Source: Haliclystus octoradiatus
Taxonomy: Eukaryota; Cnidaria; Staurozoa; Stauromedusae; Haliclystidae
DNA length: 64,000 bases
Assembly (NCBI GenBank): GCA_916610825.1
Contig: OU744453.1
Location: 18,316,241 to 18,380,240, forward strand
Direction of reading: 5' to 3'
The notes beneath the pieces were generated by a model, which did not search any database, was not told the origin of the DNA, and worked only from the letters and a program-made list of their open reading frames with translations. Position numbers and translations under genes: made by a program. Shown here piece by piece: positions 42,893 to 53,775 of this stretch; within the stretch, counting starts at the first letter, position 1, and every line of letters begins with the position of its first letter.

Positions 42893-45800
42893 AGTGGGAA
42901 TAAACCCCCAGACTATCTTTACATATGTAGTAGAACCCGACGTGAAAAAAACAATGGCGTAATTTTTTTTTCGATCTGGAAATTATTTCTTGGTGAAAAG
43001 CGCCTTCAAAGTGGTGTTTTGACCCAAATGTCGCTGAGAAAAAAAAGGGATTGGATCTAGCTTTATGACGACAAAGTCACAAGTCGTGCGGTTTGTCTAA
43101 CAGACTCAAGAGTGGGCTGATCACGCGACGTAATCTTTGAGGTGACGTAGCTCCGAGAAGTCACGCAAAAAAAATTTCTGACAAGGCTGAGCCATGAACA
43201 AACATATAAACTCGCGAATTACGTAAAAAAAATGCAATTTGTGATTTCAGGAGCAGAATAAAATCTATTGAAACGCTCTTTCGAAATAATTTCTCGTAGC
43301 GTCATTAAGCGCGATGAATCTGATATAGATTGCGGATTAACACAAATGTCAGTCGGTGCGACTGTTCCTTTGTGACTAGTCTAGTGACACATATTAGTTA
43401 CGTATTCTGTGTGACCGCAGTACTTCTCAAATCATAATTAGTAGACACGTACCCTTCAAAATAGCTTGATCTTACTCTATATAAGTTTTAACTATTTTTA
43501 ACTCTATGATCTGCAAGTTGTTCTTGAGTAAAGATTTCTACAGGATATCCTTTCCATCAGGCCCGGATACAGGATTTTGAATACCCCTGTCAAAATGACG
43601 TAATCAAATCGCCACGCCCATATTAGGGGACGAAAGCCCTCTACTGCAATGGCCCTGGAAGAGGAAATAAATAGTCATTTAACAGTCCCCCGGCACCAGT
43701 AACTCCCCTCATCATTTATTTTGTTTAATAAAAAGGGAATATTTTATTGTTTCTATTTCTAAATTTGATACCGTTACATTAAATTACCAAATCAAGGCAA
43801 TATTAGCCTGCGTGCAAACTGAAATCTATGTTGGCGAAAGTGTAAATATATGTTATGTACGTTGTTCAATCAAATTTAAAAGCATAATGATAAAATATAA
43901 ATTAAATAGTATATTTAGCTTGTTAAATTAATCATCAACAAACAGCACTGATAATCCTTCTGATCTTTGACTACTAATCGTAGCTAATCGCCGCAGGAAT
44001 CAGTTCTACGGTTCTCCACAATCCAATAAATCAAAATCAAAACAAACGTACATGAGATCATTTGAGCAGTGATCATATTCATCTCGTATTGATACAGTAG
44101 GCTCATAATCTAGGAAAGAAGCCAACATCTCTTTCTTAATTAATGATTACCCAGTTTTGAGTTTGCTAAATCTGGATATCAGTTCATAATTAGGCATCCA
44201 GAGAATAAATGTGTAGCTTAGTAAACAATTCATTGAGCTGCGATAAACTTGTAAAGCAAACCAATAATGTAAATGAATAGCGAGATACCAATTATTTTTG
44301 TTTCACATAGTTAACAGTCGCATTGGTAATTCCATATTCTCGAGGACATATATATGGGAAAATGACAACTTGAATCGATTTTACGATTTGGCCAAAACTG
44401 CAGATAAAATAACGTTCGCCGTCTGATGTCCTTCTATGATAATCCTCCACCACGTATCAAAGCTCAGATAATAGCTTAAATGTTCGAATATACTGTATAC
44501 TAAGTGAGTAAGTGTTCAAAACAGCAGTCATGGCTCCTGACTGCACGCCAACAAAATGACCGTGTGTCAAAACAAGTAAGTTTACCGCTCGTTGTTTTTG
44601 AATTTCTTTAACGATCATGTGCACTTGTTCAGATTATCTCTCTGTCAAATATGTCCAAGATTGAAGTAGTTTGTCAATCGTTTAAGAACCAATCATATTG
44701 CGTAAAGCAAGGACAGGCTTGAGTTTCTGCCAATCAAATACTTGCCTCAATCTGCAGTTTGACATTTTCTATGTCACGATTGTTACAAAGTTTGTCAATT
44801 GTTATCGAAGAGAATCAAAATTTCAATCTTTAACCAATCAGGTGCCAAACAGAAATCATGTCAATTGTTATCAAAGTAGGTCAATTGTTAAAGTCTCTGA
44901 TGGTTACCCAATCATAGCGGACTGAGATCATTTGATTGATGCAAGCTGTTCAATTGAATAAGTATAGGGAGCGATGACGTTTGCAATGATCATTCAATTG
45001 AAAAGGCCCTACTTCATAGACATGATACTTCATAGACATGATTACGCAGAAAACCAGATTACGTCATGATTACGTCATTGAGAGAAAAGGAACGTTTGTC
45101 AATTGACATACGAGACCCCCCCTCTATCCGGGCCTGCTTTCCATGATCTAAATTTGAATGTAAACTGACTTGATTTGCAAGGGCATGCACAGACGACTTT
45201 TCCTCGAGATAGTTGGTACTGCAAAGTATTAATTGTACATTTTCGGATTTAATTAAGTATTACTAAAACATTAAATAGACATTCTTCAATTATTATTTCA
45301 ACGTTTAAGTTTGAAATTGATGTTTGTCTAGTAAAACTTAAACCATGTAATCGTATAGTTTATACGACTGTATAGATAGATATATTATACTCAATAGTCT
45401 AAACAAAGTGTTCATCATTAATTCACCAAGCATTCAATATTTAAAAAACCATTGAAAATTCTTCAGTACATTACACTATAAAATTCTATAAAATATCGGA
45501 AAATAGTACAAACATGTTAGAGGACTCGGACGTTCTTATTCAAGTTTACAGCCGTATACTAGAGCCACTAGAACTACAGTAATGCAGATTCTATCATTTG
45601 TCGGTTTTGCGGTATATCTTCATTGCATAAATTATTATCCTCTCTATCAAAGTTATATGATTAACAAAATTAGGGTTTTGCAATATGAAATATCGTTCCT
45701 TATTTTACATACGCCACAAAATTATTTTACCAGTCTTTTCATTCCTTCGGCTAGAAAGTAGAACATGTTAGCATCATGTCGTCACAATCTGTAGCTTATA

Positions 45801-46509
45801 GGATGCAGTAATAAAGTGCTTTACTTTGCACAAAATACCTTTCTACAGAGACGAGAAATCAGATGGACAGATTTCGCTTCTGTGAAAAGAGGACTATAAA
45901 ACCGACGGTTATGGTGTTCTTAATAGCGTTTCCCACCATACATTATGATTTTTACCCTCAAAAGAACACTCCATTTACAGTGCAGACATATGCTTACAAC
46001 AATAAATTCTACTTAGCTAGTTTTGTGGTCACCAGAGAATCTTTTGATGTGTTAAATATGTGTGAGAATGATATGTCAAAATATAATCTGTATAACGCGC
46101 GCTACGAATGAAATATTTTCTGATATTTATTTTCTTCAAATTCGTGAACTTTAAAGTCATTAAATCATCTGGAATTTTGCTACTCTTGAGTTTATATGTT
46201 CTTCCTTACCTCAGTTTTGTGGGAGAGAAAAATAGATTGCCGTTACAGAGCTACGCCATCTCAAACGTAACATCGCGTGATTAATCCGATCTAAAGTCTA
46301 TTAGAAAAACCACACGACTTGTGACTTAGTCGTCATAAAGCTAGATCCAATCCCTTTTTTTCCCTCAGCGACATTTGGGCCAAAACACCACTTTGAAGGC
46401 ATTTTTCACCAAGAAATAATTTCCAGATCGAAAAAAAAATTACGCCATTGTTTTTTTCACGTCGGGTTCTACTATATATGTAAAGATAGTCTGGGGGTTT
46501 ATTCCCACT
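42893..46509. mobile_element. TTAA-flanked element with long TIRs, copy 2, split by a hAT element
   Basis: AGTGGGAATAAACCCCCAGA ends with TTAA at 42889-42892 and 46510-46513. Without the inserted hAT element and its duplication it is about 2.03 kb and collinear with 26403-28355. It retains an intact 82-codon ORF (45863-46111, MDRFRFCEKR...) that is broken in copy 1. No transposase is present. Confidence 0.88.
43558..45136. mobile_element. hAT-like non-autonomous element, 1579 bp
   Basis: Ends CAGGCCCGGATA and TATCCGGGCCTG, flanked by exact 8-bp repeats CTTTCCAT (43550-43557 and 45137-45144). The homologous position in the other TTAA element reads CTTTTCAT once, an empty site. No transposase-like ORF. 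Confidence 0.94.
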
Positions 46510-46666
46510 TTAAGTTACTAGCAGTAAGCCCATGCCGTTCGTGTACGAAAATTATCTCACTTCATATAATAAATTATAACACCTTGTAGATAAATAAAAA
46601 ATAAAATCATCAGTATTGATTGTTATCTTCTAAACCAGAGTGTTGTGCAGCTACATCCCAGGTAGA

Positions 46667-47168
46667 TTAAACTTTTGGGATTTGCAAAAAATTCAAGCGT
46701 GTTTGCTTCAAGAGTCCATCTGATCTCCTTATGGATAAATTACGAAATTTCACAGTTCCACAACAATAATAAATAGACTTTCCGAAGGTGCTCATCCACG
46801 CAATGAATTTCAGATAGATGTTTTTATTACTGCCGAGCAGATTTGTAGGGAGTATATCAAAATTGTTGAATATATTTGACACATCTCCAGAAATGTCTGA
46901 AGAAATATTTACTCATTCGTAGTAACTTTTGAGAAGAGTAGATTCATTTGGTCGTGAATAAATAGTTGATAAACCTTCATCTTCATCGATAATCGATTCG
47001 ATGGATAATATTATATCAGTGTGTTTTGATCGTGTGTGAAGGGTTACTGACACCGTTAAACTCTACCTTTAGTTTTCCAAATCCTTCAGCAATATTAACA
47101 TTAACGTAAACTTCTCTGTAGGCGCGCTTTTCTAAACTTTCACCGATAGAGTTCGCCATTTTCTTCAT
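46667..47168 (-). pseudogene. Decayed single-exon ORF, unknown family
   Basis: From the ATG at 47168 (second ATG at 47159) an open frame reads MANSIGESLEKRAYREVYVN, then after a +1 shift near 47023 DIILSIESIIDEDEGLSTIY, an in-frame TGA near 46920, and continues to TAA at 46667 (NNFDILPTNLLG, ending LNFLQIPKV). About 165 codons with two lesions and no introns. Likely a processed pseudogene or a dead transposon ORF; not recognised. Confidence 0.4.
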
Positions 47169-47434
47169 CGCCTTTCACGTTTAAGAAATTCGAGGTACTG
47201 AAAAGCATTGCTATTTAGTTGACCATCCATTGCAAAATAATGAAATAATCAAGTGTACTTTTACTAGCCAGCTTGAAGATATGAATGATGATGATAAAAT
47301 GAGTAGAACAGTCGACCGCGTTATAAAGGACAAGGATAAAGCTACGGTTGCCGTAGCTTTAGCGGTTTGGATAAAGCTACGGAAGTTTACTGAGCATGCG
47401 TACTTAACTGTTATCTACTCTTAACATTTGGTCT

Positions 47435-48526
47435 AAAGCAATAAACAATAAATTATTAACGGATACAATCTATCTGGACTTTAGTAAAGCTTTTGATACC
47501 GTGTCACACAATAAGCTAGTTATCAAGCTCAACGCATATGGTATACAATTCGAGCTCATCAAATGGATATCATCATTTTTATCTGGTCGCACTCAATCCG
47601 TTTGTATTGAAAATGTCTATTCTAATTCTTTAAATGTTGACAGTGGTGTACCTCAGGGCTCCGTACTTGGCCCTCTATTGTTTATTATATTTATTAATGA
47701 CATTGTAAGTTGCCTTGAGGACGAATGTCATATCAAATTGTTCACAGACGACGCAAAAATCTTTTCTACAAGATCAGAGTCAAATCTAAATCTACAGAGA
47801 TCATTAGATAAAGTTGTTACATGGGCGCAAACATGGCAGTTACGTCTAGCTTTTCACAAATGTTGCGTATTTTCCTTTGGAAATGTCAACATTCAGCAAC
47901 AGATTTACAACTTGGAAGAAAAAGAACTGAGAACAGTAAATAGAATAAAAGACCTGGGAGTTGTATTCACTACCGACCTCAAGCCTTCAGCTCATTGCGC
48001 TATGATTAGTGCAAAGGCCAAGTCTAGGTCATTCCTAATAAGAAAATGTTTCTCCAGTAGAGATGCTGATGTTTTAATGAAAGCATACAGTGTGTACGTG
48101 AGACCACTTTTAGAATCAGTGTCTCCTGTATGGTCACCATATTTAATTAAAGATATTATTAGCATTGAAAAGGTTCAAAGAACATTTATCAGGCATGTAT
48201 GCCACATCAAACACATTTACGGTCAAACATATCAAACTCGTTTGAAGTATCTTAATATTGATTCTTTGGAATTAAGGAGAATCAAAAGCGATCTGATAAT
48301 GATGTTTAAAATTATTAATAATCTAGTAGATTTACATTTAGAAGAATTTTGTAAATTCAATAAAACTAAATATTCAATGCGAGGTAACTCCTTAAAGTTA
48401 CAACTGACAAATGTATCCGGTAGGCTAAATATCAGCAAATACCAATTTATCAATCAAGTAATTCCATGGTGGAACAGTTTACCAGAGAGTGTGGTAACCT
48501 CCAAATCATTAATTTCCTTCAAATAA
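47435..48526 (+). pseudogene. CR1/jockey-type LINE, 5'-truncated reverse transcriptase
   Basis: Open frame of about 360 codons covering the C-terminal half of a non-[36 protein letters not shown], the palm motif with LFTDDAKIF (usually F/Y-A-D-D), and the thumb block YVRPLLESVSPVWSP, ending in ISFK. The endonuclease and N-terminal RT are missing, as is typical of 5' truncation during reverse transcription. It is far better preserved than the copy at 39698-40470. Confidence 0.9.
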
Positions 48527-48806
48527 AAATTGAACACTGTTGATCTAAATGCCTTATGCAAAGTTAATTAACAATCTATATGAACTACTAGTATAGTTAA
48601 CACAATTAACACATTTTAATTTTATCCTTTCTTTATGTATTTAAGGGATATATCATATATGTAAGTGGAAGTTTTACTTTCCTATATAATCCGGTCAGTA
48701 TTTTTGACAAATAAACAACAACAACAACATTATCATAGGGCCCCACCAATATCACATATGTGAGTGGGCCCCCCTTATTGAAAGAATAAATTTCATTCAT
48801 TCATAT
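48527..48806 (+). repeat. LINE 3' untranslated region and tail
   Basis: Follows the RT stop. It contains AATAAACAACAACAACAAC, then a hairpin (GGGCCCCAC ... GTGGGCCCC, 48738-48772) and ends AATAAATTTCATTCATTCAT. A terminal hairpin plus short tandem tail suits CR1/L2-type 3' ends. Confidence 0.65.
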
Positions 48807-49412
48807 TGAAAGAAAATAAGTTTTTACGCACATGCTTGAAAATGCTTCGTTGCATTGCTTTTCTATTGTTCGAACTGTTCTCAAATTTATTTTGGACAGT
48901 TTGGATCGGATCGGATTCGTGTTGATATTTTAAGTCTTCGGTCGGATAGGATTTGAGTGATACTTCTTGATTCGGATTATTTCAGATTTTGAAATTTCAC
49001 TAAGTATTTGTACTTTGTTAATAAATTTAATGTGTTCTAGCTTTCTACAATGTTTTGTATATTTACAGCTTCATGCGATTGGATTGACAGTATTCGTTTG
49101 CTTGCTGTGTATCTGTATACTGCTATTGCTTTGCCACCCTCGGAATTTTTGGTATTTTTTGATATCAAAATTTAGCTCACAATTAGCTCACAATTGCTAA
49201 GTAGTCAAGAATTTACCTACACAAATATAGCGCTGTAATTAGCAGATATTATTGTTAGAATATGCTGCGTCACATTATTTCGCAAAAAACAAATCTATGA
49301 ATTAGAATGCGGAGTCGATGGAAGATTGGGGCCAATTCTTATTGATGATATTACAAAGGCATGGGCCCTATTATTAACTTTATTAACTATACACACATTG
49401 TAGCCTCATTCC
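48807..49412. other. Intergenic, nothing supported
   Basis: AT-rich sequence with short chance ORFs only. Confidence 0.5.
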
Positions 49413-49414
49413 TA

Positions 49415-49517
49415 GCCTCATTCCATCACGGCCCTCATTTACGCGCGGCGTTCGATCTAAAGCGAAGGTTAGGATATCGAGCACCGCGCGGAAATGAGGG
49501 ACGTTATGGAATGAGGC
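49415..49517. mobile_element. Foldback MITE, TAGCCTCATTCC family
   Basis: 103 bp, ends GCCTCATTCCATCACGG and its near-inverse, with TA on both sides. Same TIR as 52465-52548 with a different loop. Confidence 0.82.
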
Positions 49518-49902
49518 TAGCCTCTATATATGGTCATGGTCTCAAATTGTGGAGATTCTTCATTAATACAGGCTCATTGTTTGAGTTAAACTCACTGATC
49601 ATAGTATTTATAGAAATATAGAATATCTGGTCGATCGCGATGCTTGATCAATTGCAAATTCCAGGCCATTTATAATGAATAATAATGATTTTCTTAGTTT
49701 TGATAGAGGCTATGGCTACTACATATTACCATGATATTACCAACTACACTTTGCTCTCATAGTTGTCTACGGCCTCGTTGCCTACCGTCTATTTACAAGC
49801 TTAGAGAAGCCTCCCTTCTGCGACGCCATGACGCCATCAAATCGAGATTGCTGCTTCTTCCTATTTCAGTTTGTAGTATAATCTTCGCCACCTGTCATTA
49901 GC

Positions 49903-50118
49903 CTATTGAACCGCTACTCAAAACCTGTTGGCATGCGTTCAAGCATAGAGAAATTGCGCAGTCAAAATATCGCGCAACTCGCATATAGCGTTAATCGATT
50001 ACTCGATAATTTACGATTATACCAACACTGTTCTAAATTTGATTTCTATAATCCGACTCTTGGACAGTTTTATAATGGTATTATACACGATTTAAAAGGG
50101 AAACTATTAGGTCTATAA
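49903..50118 (+). CDS. Hypothetical small ORF or terminal exon
   Basis: From the ATG at 49933 it encodes 61 residues (MRSSIEKLRSQNIAQLAYSV..., ending KGKLLGL). The frame is also open upstream to an AG at 49900-49901 after a pyrimidine-rich stretch, so it may be a last exon. AATAAA follows near 50203. Predicted helical; not recognised. No upstream partner exon was found. Confidence 0.35.
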   Translation, partial: LLNRYSKPVGMRSSIEKLRSQNIAQLAYSVNRLLDNLRLYQHCSKFDFYNPTLGQFYNGIIHDLKGKLLGL

Positions 50119-50904
50119 CCAGAAGAGAAGTTTCATTTTTTATAAATTTGACCTTTTGGTAAAATATTTTGTTTGGCTAATCAAAGCGACATTCATGAGA
50201 GGTAATAAACAATATAATTAACTTATTAAAATTTACTTCATTCACCATATTGATTATTTAAATAATAGAGCCTGTTTAGAAATAAACATCTCAAGTCTCA
50301 GATTTTCTTTTGGACTACATTATATGTTACAATTATCTTGTTGAAGTTTGCAAGTTGTCAATCTAAACAATTTTTTAATTGCATGAAAATTAAAAATTTA
50401 GATTTTTAAGTTGCAATAAGCATCTGTTTGTCAGCATGTTGTTAGATACAAATTTTTTATCTTGACTGTCGCTAATTAGCTTCAATGTATGTTGCATGTA
50501 TACAACTCTACCACTATTATAAAATAGTTAATAAAATCTGTATTGTACAATTGAGTATATAGTAACAAGCAACTATACAGTATCGTTGAATCGTGAAATG
50601 AAAGATTGATTATGAGTTCAATAGATGACGAATTCTTGCATAATACCAGGAGCTGGCCTCAGTAAGAGTTGAACTAAACTTTGACATATTTTTTAACTTC
50701 TTTGTTCACAGTAATTAATAATACGAATAAACTGATATCTCAACTTACATATCATTAAAGTAAATATATTATTTGGACTTTGTAGCGATTGTAGATAATG
50801 TAAGTAAAAATCATATTCTATTCTATTATAATAATATATAATAATAATAAATAATAAATATAGAAGATATCTTCTATTTACTATATGGTAACATTGAAAT
50901 ATAG
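50119..50904. other. Intergenic, nothing supported
   Basis: AT-rich, with simple TAATAA runs near 50830. Confidence 0.5.
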
Positions 50905-51290
50905 TGTAAATAAAGTAAGTAATGTAGACGGTGTCGCCCAACCGAAGGCACCCGTACCACTCCTCTATTCCCAGATGAATGGCTTTTTTCACTGAGAATA
51001 ATGATTTTAAACGCTCTTTGTTGATCTCAGCCGCGACACTGCAGATCAATTTCAACGGATTTCATGGCAGATAGGTCTTGATTGTCAATGCGTAACGATG
51101 CGCCGCAGCTACTCACAATACTGTCAATACAATTCCCTTGTGGACCATTCCATTCGCCATCCTCAGATGGTACTCATTTGATATTTCAGATAAAGTCAAG
51201 GCTGAGTTGACCTTCGTGGATTTGAACCACAGTCGATCAGATATGATCCGATCTGAAGTTCGGTTGCTCTGCCATCTGAGCTAGGCTAGG
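50905..51290 (-). repeat. tRNA-derived SINE, near full length, minus strand
   Basis: On the minus strand: TAGCTCAGATGGCAGAGCAA head near 51285, GGTTCAAATCC B box, the conserved body and the GGCGACACCGTCTACATTAC-like end near 50920. Confidence 0.9.
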
Positions 51291-51297
51291 GGGAACT

Positions 51298-51405
51298 TAC
51301 CATCCGAGAGGGGGGAAAAGGGGGAAGAGAGAAAAAGAGGAAGGGAGAAGAAAAAGGGAGCGCACAAGGAGGAAGAAAGGGAAGAGAGGAAGAGAAAGAA
51401 GGATC
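51298..51405 (+). repeat. Polypurine tract, about 100 bp
   Basis: Almost uninterrupted G/A (GGGGGGAAAAGGGGGAAGAG...), broken by only a few pyrimidines. It directly abuts the SINE head. Such tracts can form triplex DNA. Confidence 0.8.
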
Positions 51406-52462
51406 TGTTGTAGTCCTACAACTTTTTTACTCGGCAATTTGGAGAACAATCTTAATAATAAGCTATTTTTGTATGAAATTATAGGATATTGATCAGAAAA
51501 GTTTTAACATTTTGTTAGTATTTTGATGCATCACTATAGTAATTCATATTTTGGGATCTGTAGAACATTACAATTATCATACAGGAGTAATAAATATAGC
51601 AGGCCTACAAATTATACTGGTAGGCTACCATTAGTAATCATAGTAATCTATATGATACATATACAAAATACAGCTACGCTGACAATTTAAATAACATACT
51701 GTATTAGATTTGTGAGAGAGCAACTATTTCTGAACAATAACTATATTATATAATTATTAATCCTTCTTTTAAAATAGTGTAGCTTTGTGAAGTGGTTTAT
51801 TATGACTCCAAAACTGTTTTAAATACTTTTCAATTCTATTTATACATACAATTAACTTATAGTATGTATAACTGTATAGGCACAATCGTACGTAATTAAC
51901 TTCTTATTAATGTGACTTTCACTTTCATATGCTGCAAATAGAAAGCTGTTGAGATGTGTAATGAGACACAAAAAGACATTAAAATCACGAGCCGTTAGGG
52001 CTATCTGACGTGTAGTTGATTGAACTTGTTTAATATCTACCTCTCTGGTGAATGAATGAATATATATTTCAATCAAGTAATTATTAAATAACAATTACAT
52101 GATTGTAGTCTCCCCGTAAGCACAAATGCTTGTTTATTTGGGGGACTAACTAATTTATACATATTAATATGTATACATTTTTATTTTATTTATTTTTATT
52201 TTTCCACAAATGAGATAAATTAAATTAGCTGAGTGAGAGTGTGAGTGGTAGTCATGAGGAGTAGAATGAAACAAGGGAGATAGATGAAAGATGATGAACG
52301 AAAAAATAAATTATGATTTTGATAAAAAAGGAAATTTCAAAGATAGTTGGTAGTAGTACAGGTGAAATATGAGACATTGAGAAGTGGAATATTAAGTGGG
52401 ATATAGGACTACGAGAGTTTGTAGAATAGAGAAAGCAGCTTTATATATATTTGATGTTTAGA
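51406..52462. other. Intergenic, nothing supported
   Basis: AT-rich sequence with no ORF, splice-flanked exon or family repeat that I could support. Confidence 0.5.
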
Positions 52463-52464
52463 TA

Positions 52465-52548
52465 GCCTCATTCCATAACGGTCCTCAACTCCACGCAGAC
52501 GCTCATCGTAGCGTCTGCGTGGAGTTGAGGGCCCTTATGGAATGAGGC
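52465..52548. mobile_element. Foldback MITE, TAGCCTCATTCC family, 84 bp
   Basis: Nearly perfect hairpin, arms of about 39 bp (GCCTCATTCCATAACGG...) around a six-base loop, flanked by TA at 52463-52464 and 52549-52550. Confidence 0.88.
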
Positions 52549-52717
52549 TAATATTTCGAACGAAGTCTGAGTATTAATATACAATATATTATACTTTTAT
52601 GAGTGCATACTGTAGATATGAACAATGGACATTTGTTAGACATGAAAGTGAAATTTTAATTAATAAGAGACTATAATCATGTAACCAAATAAGATATAAT
52701 AATTTATATCTTCTTAT

Positions 52718-53730
<1,013 letters not shown>

Positions 53731-53775
53731 AAATTGTCTTAATTGCAAATTAGATAATAATATTTTTAACTTCAG

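Noticed and set aside
48967-49621. Hydrophobic 77- and 86-codon plus-strand ORFs
   Set aside because: Composition follows AT-rich DNA and, for the second, a MITE; no family features.
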